6,074 bases of DNA from a bacterium UBP1_UBA4771 (GCA_002403295.1 DHHN01000085.1:34226-40299), one strand, 5' to 3'; numbered from the stretch's first letter, positions 1 to 5,470 are shown. Made by a program: numbers and translations. The notes: generated by a model from the letters alone, not told the origin.

Positions 1-627
1 CTCGACGAGCTCACCGAGTTCCGCCGGAACGTTCTCGAATGCCTCCGCCAGCCGCTCGAGGACGGCCGCATCGTGATTTCGCGGGCGAACGCCTCGTGCA
101 GCTACCCGGCGCGGTTTCAGCTCGTCGCCGCGATGAATCCGTGTCCCTGCGGCTACGCGGGATCGCCGCGGCACGCGTGCCGCTGCTCGCCGAACGCCGT
201 CAGGCGGTATTGCGCGAAGATCTCCGGGCCCCTCGTCGACCGAATCGGCGTTCACGTTGCGGTGCAGCCCGTCGAGCCGGCGGATTTCGACGGCGTCCCC
301 GGCGGCGGGACGGACTCGGCCGGCATGCGGGAGCCGGTGATCCGCGCTGCGGAAGCGCAGCGGGAACGTTTCCTCGGCCTTCGAGGCGTCCGGAGAAACG
401 CCGACATGCCGGTCGCCGACCTCGCGGGGCTCTGCGGAATGGGGCGGGAGGCGATCGATCTGCTCGCGGCCGCGCAGCGGAAGCTTCTTCTCAGCGCGCG
501 CGCGCGGCGGAACGTCATACAGGTCGCGCGCACGATCGCCGATCTCGACGGGTCGGCGGCGGTCGGCGCGCGCCACCTCGCCGAGGCGGTCCAGTACCGC
601 GTGCCGCGCGCGATCGAGGAGTGCTGA
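1..627 (+). CDS. comM: YifB/ComM family Mg-chelatase-like AAA+ ATPase, C-terminal part (5' end outside window)
   Basis: The window opens inside this gene; 208 residues remain of a family usually about 500 long. The first residues, LDE, fit the end of the Walker B strand (LFLDEL in the family). Then come the sensor-type MNPCPCG motif (residues 45-51), a second cysteine pair HACRC (58-62), and the arginine-finger-like GPLVDRI (76-82). The C-terminal Mg-chelatase-like domain follows, with SARARRN (165-171) and ARTIADLDG (176-184) and a final QYR signature. The four cysteines (48, 50, 60, 62) are typical of YifB/ComM proteins and separate them from true magnesium chelatase subunits. In Vibrio and Haemophilus ComM is a hexameric helicase that drives branch migration during natural transformation; many non-competent bacteria also carry it, so its role here is inferred. 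The Walker A and the N-terminal Lon-like domain lie outside the window. It converges on the acyl-CoA dehydrogenase with 16 bases between stop codons. Family assignment is very secure; the symbol is by family. Confidence 0.95.
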   Translation, partial: LDELTEFRRNVLECLRQPLEDGRIVISRANASCSYPARFQLVAAMNPCPCGYAGSPRHACRCSPNAVRRYCAKISGPLVDRIGVHVAVQPVEPADFDGVPGGGTDSAGMREPVIRAAEAQRERFLGLRGVRRNADMPVADLAGLCGMGREAIDLLAAAQRKLLLSARARRNVIQVARTIADLDGSAAVGARHLAEAVQYRVPRAIEEC

Positions 628-643
628 GGGCGGCGCGGCCGTC

Positions 644-1795
644 CTAGATCTGCCGCGCGTGCAGCACCTCGTGCGCGATGATGAGGCGCTGGATCTCGCT
701 CGTTCCCTCGAAGAGGCGGTTGATGCGCGAGTCGCGGTACATCCGTTCGATCGCGTACTCGCGGATGAATCCGTAGCCGCCGTGCACCTGGAGCGCCTTG
801 TCGACGATCCGGTCGAGCGCTTCGGAGCAGTAGAGCTTCACCATGGAGGATTCCTTGGTGACGTCCATGCCCTCGTCGTACATCCACGCGGTTCGGTACA
901 CGATCGATTCCATGTTGTAGATCTCGGTCGCCATGTCGGCGAGCATCCACTGGATGGCCTGGTTCTGGGAGATCTTCGAGCCGAACTGGACTCGTTCCTT
1001 CGAATGGGCCGCGCTCAGGGCGAGCGCTTCCTTCGCGGCGCCGAGGGTGGCCGCGCCGAGGCCGAGACGACCGCACGCGAGGACGCGCATGCCGACGATG
1101 ATCCCTCGTCCCGCGCGACCGAGAAGGTTCGCCCCGGGCACCTTCACGTCCTCGAAGATGAGCTCCGCGGTCTCGGAGCCGCGGATGCCCATCTTGTGCT
1201 CGATCTTGCCGATCGAAAATCCGGGCGACTCGCGTTCGACGATGAAGGCCGAAACCTTTCCGTCCGCCTTGCCGCCCTTGTTCCGGGCGAAGACGGTGAA
1301 GGTGTCGGCGAAGCTTCCGTTCGTGATGAAGTTCTTGCGGCCGTTCAGCACGTAGTGATCGCCCCGATCCTCGGCGACCGTCTCGCAGTTGAAGGCGTCG
1401 GAGCCGGCGTTCGGCTCCGTGAGGGCGAAGGCGGCTATTTTGCGCCCCTCGGCGAGCGGCACGAGATACTTCTGCTTCTGATCCTCGGTGCCGAACATAT
1501 GGATGCCCGAGCTTCCGATGCTCTGGTGCGCGCCGATGAACGTCGCCGTCGACGAGCATCCCCTGCCGATCTCCTCCTGAACGATGCAGTAGCCCGTCTC
1601 TCCCATGCCGGAGCCGCCGTACTCGGGCGGAAAGGCGACGCCGAGCAGCCCGAGCTCCGCGATCTTCGCGATGAGCTCGCGCGGTATCTTCTCCTCCTGG
1701 TCGATGCGCTCCGCGATCGGTTTTATCTCGTTCGCGACGAACTTGCGGACCATGTCGCGCAGCATCTTCTGCTCGTCGGTAAACGTCCAGTCCAT
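644..1795 (-). CDS. Acyl-CoA dehydrogenase (short/medium-chain type), FAD-dependent
   Basis: A complete 383-residue protein, the normal length for the family. It catalyses alpha,beta-dehydrogenation of an acyl-CoA, the first step of fatty-acid or branched-chain beta-oxidation, passing electrons from FAD to electron-transfer flavoprotein in the cytoplasm. The N-terminal helical domain (about 1-115) is followed by family signature 1, AFALTEPNAGSDA (122-134), and by KNFITNG (154-160), where the flavin-stacking aromatic of relatives lies. The C-terminal helical domain carries ERVQFG (267-272) and signature 2, QVHGGYGFIREYAIERMYRD (336-355). LFEGTSEIQ (361-369) places the catalytic base at Glu363, the position used by short- and medium-chain enzymes; helix G (LACGRLGLG) lacks the alternative glutamate of isovaleryl-CoA and long-chain enzymes. 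The ATG start is preceded on the minus strand by GGAGGAGG at 7-base spacing. A near-consensus promoter lies upstream. Exact acyl chain preference cannot be read from sequence. Confidence 0.96.
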   Translation of the reverse strand: MDWTFTDEQKMLRDMVRKFVANEIKPIAERIDQEEKIPRELIAKIAELGLLGVAFPPEYGGSGMGETGYCIVQEEIGRGCSSTATFIGAHQSIGSSGIHMFGTEDQKQKYLVPLAEGRKIAAFALTEPNAGSDAFNCETVAEDRGDHYVLNGRKNFITNGSFADTFTVFARNKGGKADGKVSAFIVERESPGFSIGKIEHKMGIRGSETAELIFEDVKVPGANLLGRAGRGIIVGMRVLACGRLGLGAATLGAAKEALALSAAHSKERVQFGSKISQNQAIQWMLADMATEIYNMESIVYRTAWMYDEGMDVTKESSMVKLYCSEALDRIVDKALQVHGGYGFIREYAIERMYRDSRINRLFEGTSEIQRLIIAHEVLHARQI

Positions 1796-1927
1796 GCGGC
1801 GGCCTCCTCCGTGATCATCGTTTCGGGTGATGCGGGCGTCCGGCGGCCATGGCGGATCGACGCCGGCCGCGCCCGGCGCGAAGCCGTCCGGGAGCCCGAA
1901 ATGCCGGATTCTGACTCGAGCGGCGCT

Positions 1928-1956
1928 AGAATAGAGCCGCAACCCCTTTCTGTCAA
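1928..1956 (-). promoter_or_regulatory. Sigma-70-type promoter for the acyl-CoA dehydrogenase gene
   Basis: On the minus strand, a perfect -35 hexamer TTGACA (1956-1951) is followed after exactly 17 bases by TATTCT (1933-1928), which matches four of six -10 consensus bases. It sits in an otherwise GC-rich gap. Transcription would begin near 1920 and leave a leader of about 125 bases before the ATG at 1795. I see no classical operator on either side, so regulation is open. Confidence 0.75.
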
Positions 1957-1966
1957 GGGAAATGCG

Positions 1967-1996
1967 TTGCCGGGCGCTCCGGTTCCGTGCTATCGT
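1967..1996 (+). promoter_or_regulatory. Probable extended -10 promoter for the endonuclease III gene
   Basis: TTGCCG (1967-1972) is followed after 18 bases by TATCGT (1991-1996). TG lies one base before the -10 hexamer (1988-1989), an extended -10 feature that can compensate for a weak -35. Transcription would begin near 2003, giving a leader of about 30 bases before the ATG at 2033. The -35 element is only 10 bases from that of the divergent acyl-CoA dehydrogenase promoter. The match is moderate. Confidence 0.45.
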
Positions 1997-2032
1997 GATG
2001 GTCCGCGCACGACCCGTGGAGGGATCGATCGA

Positions 2033-2746
2033 ATGGCCGGACCCGCGCTTCGCGAGCTCAGAACGGAGTGGCTTCCGCTCGGCAAACGCCGGGCGACCGC
2101 CGCGCTCCGGCGCGTCGTGCCCGCCGTCCGCGCCGCGGTCGAGGGAGCGCGAAACCCTTCCGTGACGGAGATCGCGGGCCGCACGCGTTCGCCCTTTCGC
2201 GTGCTCGTCTCGACCGTCATCAGCGCGCGGACGAAGGACGAGGTGACGGGAGAGGCAAGCGGGCGTCTCTTCGCGCGGGCCTCGACCCCCCGGACGATCG
2301 CCGCGCTTTCGGAGCGGACGATCGCCGCGCTCATCTATCCGGCCGGGTTCTACCGCACCAAGGCGCGGGCGATCCGGGCGCTCTCCCGCTCGATCGCCTT
2401 CGATCTCGGCGGCCGCGTTCCGAATACGATGGAGGGGTTGCTCGAGCTCCCCGGGGTGGGGAGAAAGACGGCGAACCTCGTCCTCACGCTCGGATTCGGC
2501 GCGCCCGGCATCTGCGTGGACACGCACGTGCACCGGATCTCGAACCGTCTCGGCGTCGTCCGCACGGCCGATCCCGCCGAGACGGAGTCGGCGCTCCGCG
2601 CCGCGCTTCCGCGCCGGCACTGGATCGAGATCAACGATCTGTTCGTCATGTTCGGGCAAACGGTTTGCGTCCCCGTTTCGCCGCGCTGCTCGGCGTGTCC
2701 CGTGAGCCGCTCGTGCCGGCGCGCCGGCGTGAAACGATCGCGGTGA
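2033..2746 (+). CDS. nth: Endonuclease III (DNA glycosylase/AP lyase), [4Fe-4S]
   Basis: 237 residues, against 211 for the E. coli enzyme, the difference being a longer basic N-terminus. Endonuclease III removes oxidised pyrimidines and cleaves the resulting abasic site in base-excision repair. The helix-hairpin-helix is at 137-151 (LPGVGRKTANLVL), with catalytic Lys145 equivalent to E. coli Lys120. CVDTHVHRISNRLG (161-174) contains the catalytic Asp163, equivalent to Asp138, and the 18-residue separation is the same. The cluster ligands are C212-x6-C219-x2-C222-x5-C228, identical in spacing to E. coli. The usual LLSAQATD segment reads VISARTKD here (62-69), with Arg66 at the position of E. 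coli Gln41. The ATG is chosen because GGAGGG (2018-2023) lies 9 bases upstream; the open frame continues further 5' without a supported start, across the antisense of the neighbouring gene. MutY is less likely because there is no MutY-type C-terminal domain. Confidence 0.96.
   Translation: MAGPALRELRTEWLPLGKRRATAALRRVVPAVRAAVEGARNPSVTEIAGRTRSPFRVLVSTVISARTKDEVTGEASGRLFARASTPRTIAALSERTIAALIYPAGFYRTKARAIRALSRSIAFDLGGRVPNTMEGLLELPGVGRKTANLVLTLGFGAPGICVDTHVHRISNRLGVVRTADPAETESALRAALPRRHWIEINDLFVMFGQTVCVPVSPRCSACPVSRSCRRAGVKRSR
2291..2331 (+). repeat. Imperfect tandem pair: 17-bp direct repeat with 24-base period inside nth
   Basis: The 17-base word CGGACGATCGCCGCGCT occurs at 2291-2307 and again at 2315-2331. 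The period is 24 bases, so the frame is kept and the repeat encodes RTIAAL twice (residues 87-92 and 95-100). Compared with E. coli endonuclease III this helical segment has no extra residues, so the repeat does not look like a recent insertion; it may be convergent codon use or gene conversion. Confidence 0.6.
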
Positions 2747-2772
2747 CATGGCGCCGGGCGCGCCCCGCGAGG

Positions 2773-2789
2773 CCGGCGCGCCGCGCCGG
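2773..2789 (+). terminator. GC hairpin between endonuclease III and M64 peptidase genes (weak terminator candidate)
   Basis: In the 81-base gap, CCGGCGC (2773-2779) pairs with GCGCCGG (2783-2789) across a three-base loop, a seven-base-pair stem of pure G/C. No T run follows, so this is not a classical intrinsic terminator. It could also be an attenuation or mRNA-stability hairpin, or chance in GC-rich DNA. The rest of the gap holds the ribosome binding site of the next gene and no clear promoter, so read-through from nth is possible. Confidence 0.3.
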
Positions 2790-2814
2790 ACGGGTGTGGC
2801 GCACAACGCACGTT

Positions 2815-2821
2815 CCGGAGG
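2815..2821 (+). promoter_or_regulatory. Ribosome binding site that fixes the M64 peptidase start
   Basis: CCGGAGG ends six bases before the ATG at 2828. An in-frame TTG at 2822 would sit directly against this element with no spacing, so the ATG is the better start, and it also leaves a normal signal peptide. Confidence 0.8.
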
Positions 2822-2827
2822 TTGCAT

Positions 2828-4117
2828 ATGAGGTTGATCGCGACACTGGCTCTTCTCGTGACGATTTCGGGGCCGCCCCCGGCCCGCGCCGCGGACTTCG
2901 AGCGGCATTTCACTCCCGAGGCGCTCCGCATCGATCTCCATCACGGCGGCGACGCGACGCACGAAACGTACAGCCTCGACGAGCTGCGGGCCGAGCCCTT
3001 CTACGCCGGCAGCAGGACGAATCTCGTCGACACGCTCAATCTCGGGGAATACCTCGTCCGCGTGTTCGACCGCCGGACGAACGCGATGATCTACTCGCGG
3101 GGATTCTCGACCGTGTTCGCCGAATGGAGCACGACCGACGAGGCGCTCGCGGGATTCACGAGGGTATTCCACGAATCGATCGTCGTTCCCTTTCCGAAGG
3201 CGCCCGTGTATCTGCGCATCGAGCGGCGCACCCGCGGCGGCGCCTTGCGGACGGTCTTCGATCTCGCCGTCGACCCAGCCGACTGGCACATCAACCGCGA
3301 GCGGCGGTTCCGGGAGTTCCGCGTCGTCGAGCTCATGAACAACGCGCCGATCGAGCGCGCGGTCGATCTCGTGATCCTCGGGGACGGGTACCGGCGCGAC
3401 GAGATGCACAAGCTGCGCAAGGACGCCGACCGCCTCCTCGGCGCGCTCTTCGACATGGAGCCGTTCAAGAGCCGCAAACGGGACTTCAACGTCCGGCTCG
3501 TCGAGACCGTTTCGGCGGAATCGGACATCGACGAACCCCGCGAGGGCCGCTGGCGAGCCAATCTGCTCGGATGCTCGTTCGAGGCCTTCGACATCCCGCG
3601 GTACGTGCTCACCCATGCCAACAAGACGGTGAGGGACGCCGCCGGCAACGTTCCGTACGACGCCGTGCTCATCCTCGCGAACGCGAAGCGGTACGGGGGC
3701 GGAGGGATCTACGGGCTCTACGCGATCAGCACCGTCGACAACGAGCACTCGGCCTTCGTGTTCACCCACGAGTTCGGCCACTCGTTCGCGGGCCTCGGCG
3801 ACGAGTACTACACGTCCGAGGTGGCCTACAACGACATGTACCCCCGCGGCGTCGAGCCGTGGGAGCCGAACATCACGGCGATGCTCGATTCGACCGCGGT
3901 GAAGTGGGGGGATCTCATCGCGGCGGGAACGCCGGTGCCGACGCCCGACGATTCGCTGTACGCGGACGTCGTCGGCTGCTTCGAGGGGGCGGGGTACTCG
4001 GCCAAGGGTCTCTACCGCCCGACGCGCGACTGCCGGATGTTCTCGAAGAAGGCCGACGCGTTCTGCCCCGTTTGCCGGCGCGCGATCGAACGGGCGATCG
4101 ATTTCCACGCGAGGTAG
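2828..4117 (+). CDS. Exported M64 (IgA peptidase) family zinc metallopeptidase
   Basis: 429 residues. The N-terminus MRLIATLALLVTISG is a short signal peptide with a probable cleavage site at PARA (18-21), so the enzyme should leave the cytoplasm. Residues of about 23-150 match the M64 N-terminal domain (FERHFTPEALRIDLHHGG, IYSRGF, FAEW). The peptidase domain begins near LVILGDGY (181-188). The zinc site is H314-E315-F316-G317-H318, with Asp325 in GLGDEYY as the expected third ligand; M64 enzymes use HExxH-x6-D. Conserved C-terminal blocks follow: EPWEPNITA (343-351), TPVPTP (368-373), CFEGAGY (384-390), GLYRPTRDC (394-402) and FCPVC (412-416), the last with two cysteines typical of the family. 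The family is named for a clostridial IgA protease, but in environmental bacteria the substrate is unknown and scavenging or envelope turnover is as likely. It may be read from the nth promoter or its own; none is clear. Confidence 0.93.
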   Translation: MRLIATLALLVTISGPPPARAADFERHFTPEALRIDLHHGGDATHETYSLDELRAEPFYAGSRTNLVDTLNLGEYLVRVFDRRTNAMIYSRGFSTVFAEWSTTDEALAGFTRVFHESIVVPFPKAPVYLRIERRTRGGALRTVFDLAVDPADWHINRERRFREFRVVELMNNAPIERAVDLVILGDGYRRDEMHKLRKDADRLLGALFDMEPFKSRKRDFNVRLVETVSAESDIDEPREGRWRANLLGCSFEAFDIPRYVLTHANKTVRDAAGNVPYDAVLILANAKRYGGGGIYGLYAISTVDNEHSAFVFTHEFGHSFAGLGDEYYTSEVAYNDMYPRGVEPWEPNITAMLDSTAVKWGDLIAAGTPVPTPDDSLYADVVGCFEGAGYSAKGLYRPTRDCRMFSKKADAFCPVCRRAIERAIDFHAR

Positions 4118-4127
4118 GGCGCGGCGA

Positions 4128-4154
4128 ACGGGGCGGCCTCTCGAGCCGCCCCGT
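4128..4154. terminator. Bidirectional hairpin between convergent M64 and ferritin-like genes
   Basis: ACGGGGCGGC (4128-4137) and GCCGCCCCGT (4145-4154) form a perfect ten-base-pair stem around the seven-base loop CTCTCGA. It lies between the stop codon at 4117 on the plus strand and the stop codon at 4189-4187 on the minus strand. Position and stem strength suggest a terminator serving both genes, although neither side has a long T run. Confidence 0.65.
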
Positions 4155-4186
4155 GAAATCGCGCGCGAATGGTCCGACGCGCCGGG

Positions 4187-4693
4187 CTAGGGCCCGACGT
4201 TCATGAGACGCTCGCCGCGCAGAAAATCGTCCGTGTTGTAATCCTCGGTGATCTCGAGCGCGCGGAACTCCGCCTCGAGGATCGAGTAGTGGCTCCGCTC
4301 CATGCTCGCGAGGTACTCGAGCATCGAGCGGCTGCTCTGGTCGCGCGTCTTGCCGGCGAGCTCCCCGTAGAACTCCTCGGACTTCTTTTCCGCCTCCATG
4401 GCGGCGGCGAAATACTCCTTGAGCGTCGCATCCCGTTCGAGAACGTCCGATACGCTCGGCACGAGCGATTTCGTGGGCAGGCTGAGATCGACGCCGGGGA
4501 AGCGTTTCCGGTAGGCCTCGGTGAGGATCTTCTCGTGGTTCTTTTCCTGGTCGATGAGGAAGTCGACTTTGGTCTTGAGATCGGGGTTATTCGCCTTGTC
4601 CCGAATGCGATGGTACAGCTTGATCGCCTCGATCTCGGACTTGATGGCGATCCCGAGAACCTCGAGGGTCGTGAGATCTCGTTCGCGGCTCAT
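4187..4693 (-). CDS. Ferritin-like diiron protein, rubrerythrin superfamily (COG1633-like), without rubredoxin domain
   Basis: 168 residues, predicted four-helix bundle. The diiron ligand pattern is complete: Glu20 in helix A (SEIEAIKLY), E50-x2-H53 in helix B (QEKNHEKIL), Glu102 in helix C (AEKKSEEFY) and E132-x2-H135 in helix D (MERSHYSIL). The two Glu...Y helices and the two ExxH helices repeat one another, as expected of a ferritin-like duplication. There is not a single cysteine, so the rubredoxin domain of true rubrerythrin is absent and any electron donor must be a separate protein. Relatives are proposed to act in peroxide reduction or iron handling; the specific reaction is not established here. 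The ATG at 4693 is preceded by AAAGGA at about 7 bases. The frame stays open to 4831, but the extra stretch is basic, proline-rich, unlike the family and has no start support. It diverges from a paralogue at 4926. Confidence 0.9.
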   Translation of the reverse strand: MSRERDLTTLEVLGIAIKSEIEAIKLYHRIRDKANNPDLKTKVDFLIDQEKNHEKILTEAYRKRFPGVDLSLPTKSLVPSVSDVLERDATLKEYFAAAMEAEKKSEEFYGELAGKTRDQSSRSMLEYLASMERSHYSILEAEFRALEITEDYNTDDFLRGERLMNVGP

Positions 4694-4740
4694 ACGCTGG
4701 TCCTTTCGTCCTTCGCGGCGTCGCGGTTCGAGGCCCGGAG

Positions 4741-4769
4741 GCCCCGGCTGCATGGTGCGCGGCCGGGGC
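4741..4769 (-). repeat. Inverted repeat in the leader of the minus-strand ferritin-like gene
   Basis: GCCCCGGC (4741-4748) and GCCGGGGC (4762-4769) are perfect complements separated by 13 bases. If transcription of the minus-strand ferritin-like gene starts upstream of 4769, this forms a hairpin in the 5' leader about 50 bases before the start codon. Function unknown; GC-rich DNA makes such repeats fairly common. Confidence 0.35.
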
Positions 4770-4807
4770 ACTTTTCGCTTTACTTGGCCCGCGGCCGCCC
4801 GTACCTT

Positions 4808-4837
4808 TTGACTGCGTCGTTCGAGAATCATTACGAA
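4808..4837 (+). promoter_or_regulatory. Candidate promoter for the plus-strand ferritin-like gene
   Basis: TTGACT (4808-4813) matches five of six -35 bases. TACGAA (4832-4837), 18 bases downstream, matches three of six -10 bases. It lies in the most AT-rich part of the intergenic region and would give a leader of about 80 bases. A weaker alternative is TTTACT (4779-4784) with TACCTT (4802-4807) at 17 bases. No convincing promoter is visible for the divergent minus-strand gene. Confidence 0.35.
4822..4836. promoter_or_regulatory. Fur/PerR-like operator candidate in the divergent ferritin-like intergenic region
   Basis: A 15-base segment centred on C4829 has the core AAT-C-ATT and matches 10 of 14 defined positions of the Fur 7-1-7 consensus TGATAATNATTATCA (9 of 14 for the PerR box). 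It lies between the candidate -35 and -10 elements of the plus-strand gene, where a bound repressor would block polymerase. The symmetry outside the core is poor, so this is a suggestion based on sequence likeness and on the iron/peroxide character of both flanking genes. Confidence 0.3.
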
Positions 4838-4851
4838 TAGTAGGGGAGCGG

Positions 4852-4877
4852 CGCGGCCGTGTCAAGAAGAGGCCGCG
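4852..4877 (+). repeat. Leader hairpin upstream of plus-strand ferritin-like gene
   Basis: CGCGGCC (4852-4858) pairs with GGCCGCG (4871-4877) around a 12-base A-rich loop. It would fall in the first part of the mRNA leader if the candidate promoter is used. It could be a structural or stability element; no known riboswitch is recognised. Confidence 0.35.
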
Positions 4878-4896
4878 ACAAACAGGAGCTCGCGCC

Positions 4897-4920
4897 GGGC
4901 GGGCGTCCGCCCAAGGAGGA
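4897..4920 (+). promoter_or_regulatory. Hairpin directly abutting a strong Shine-Dalgarno that fixes a GTG start
   Basis: GGGCGG (4897-4902) and CCGCCC (4907-4912) form a six-base-pair stem with a GCGT tetraloop. The very next base begins AAGGAGGA (4913-4920), a near-perfect Shine-Dalgarno lying five bases before the GTG at 4926. The ribosome binding site decides the GTG start. The stem leaves the Shine-Dalgarno free but touches it, so it may protect or present it rather than hide it. Confidence 0.55.
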
Positions 4921-4925
4921 TCGCG

Positions 4926-5447
4926 GTGGAGAACACGAAGAGGCTCGAGGCGCTCAAGCTCGCTCTGGCGAACGAGGAGAAGGAGCGCGATTTCTACCTC
5001 GCGCACGCGAAGCGCACGAAGGATCCGCTCGGCAGACAGATGTTCGAGTCGATCGCCGCCGACGAGAACGAGCATTACAAACGGCTCGTCGATCTCCACA
5101 AGCGGCTCGAGGAGCGGAACAAATGGCCCGAGGGGTTCTCCCTCGACATCTCGACGCGCGTCACGGAGGCCCTCAACCGCCTCGCCAAGGAGGCCGGCGA
5201 TACCCCCGAAAGCGAGGAAGACGATCTCGAGGCCGTCAGGGTCGCGATCGAGTTCGAGAAGAAGGGCGAGGCGTTCTACGCGCGCCTCGCGAACGAGGCG
5301 AAAGACAAGGCGGAGAAACGCTTCTTTTCCCTGCTCGCCTCGATGGAGCGCGAGCATATGCTCTCGCTCGAGGACACGTTCGAGTATTTCACCGATCCGG
5401 GGAGCTGGATGGAGAAAAAGGGCGGCCGCCATCTCGACGGCGCGTGA
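4926..5447 (+). CDS. Second ferritin-like diiron protein, rubrerythrin superfamily, paralogue of the divergent gene
   Basis: 173 residues with a GTG start chosen by the strong Shine-Dalgarno just upstream. It has the same ligand architecture as its neighbour: Glu17 (NEEKERDFY), E47-x2-H50 (ADENEHYKRL), Glu111 (EFEKKGEAFY) and E141-x2-H144 (MEREHMLSL). An acidic linker, DTPESEEDD (92-100), joins the two helix pairs, and the tail DPGSWMEKKGGRHLDGA resembles the ends of single-domain rubrerythrin-like proteins. It too lacks any cysteine and any signal peptide, so it is a cytoplasmic protein without a rubredoxin domain. Peroxide reduction or iron oxidation is the likely activity by family; a structural or storage role cannot be excluded. 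The low overall identity with the neighbour implies an old duplication or separate acquisition rather than a recent copy. It converges on the FabL-like gene with 21 bases between the stop codons. Confidence 0.9.
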   Translation: MENTKRLEALKLALANEEKERDFYLAHAKRTKDPLGRQMFESIAADENEHYKRLVDLHKRLEERNKWPEGFSLDISTRVTEALNRLAKEAGDTPESEEDDLEAVRVAIEFEKKGEAFYARLANEAKDKAEKRFFSLLASMEREHMLSLEDTFEYFTDPGSWMEKKGGRHLDGA

Positions 5448-5470
5448 GCGCCGGCCGCCGCGGCGGCGCT
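5447..5470. terminator. GC-rich hairpin overlapping both stop codons of convergent genes
   Basis: AGCGCCG (5447-5453) pairs with CGGCGCT (5464-5470), enclosing a further self-complementary CCGCGG (5458-5463). The repeat begins on the last base of the TGA stop of the ferritin-like gene and ends inside the TAG stop of the FabL-like gene on the other strand. It fills the whole gap and is the only candidate terminator for both. No T run is present. Confidence 0.45.

Noticed and set aside
1815..1850. Minus-strand upstream ORF of 11 codons (MAAGRPHHPKR) in the acyl-CoA dehydrogenase leader
   Set aside because: It has no Shine-Dalgarno and no run of a regulatory amino acid; two adjacent histidines are not enough to argue for attenuation.
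659..2032. Open plus-strand frame in phase with nth, reaching back across the acyl-CoA dehydrogenase
   Set aside because: It is antisense to a clear enzyme gene, has no recognisable domain, and nth has its own ribosome binding site and promoter.
2757..2782. Two GGCGCGCC words 18 bases apart in the nth/M64 gap
   Set aside because: Short palindromic GC words are expected by chance in DNA of this composition; no further repeat or operator symmetry supports a site.
644..4108. Very long open minus-strand frame running upstream of the acyl-CoA dehydrogenase, antisense to nth and the M64 gene
   Set aside because: Only the last 383 codons have family likeness and a ribosome binding site. The rest is arginine- and proline-rich antisense of well-supported genes, as GC-rich DNA commonly gives.
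4694..4831. N-terminal extension of the minus-strand ferritin-like protein
   Set aside because: The extra residues are basic and proline-rich, unlike the family, and the internal ATG at 4693 has a suitable ribosome binding site and starts at the usual family position.
4187..5447. Calling the two ferritin-like genes rubrerythrin (rbr)
   Set aside because: Both lack cysteines and therefore the C-terminal rubredoxin domain that defines rubrerythrin, so only the superfamily name is justified.
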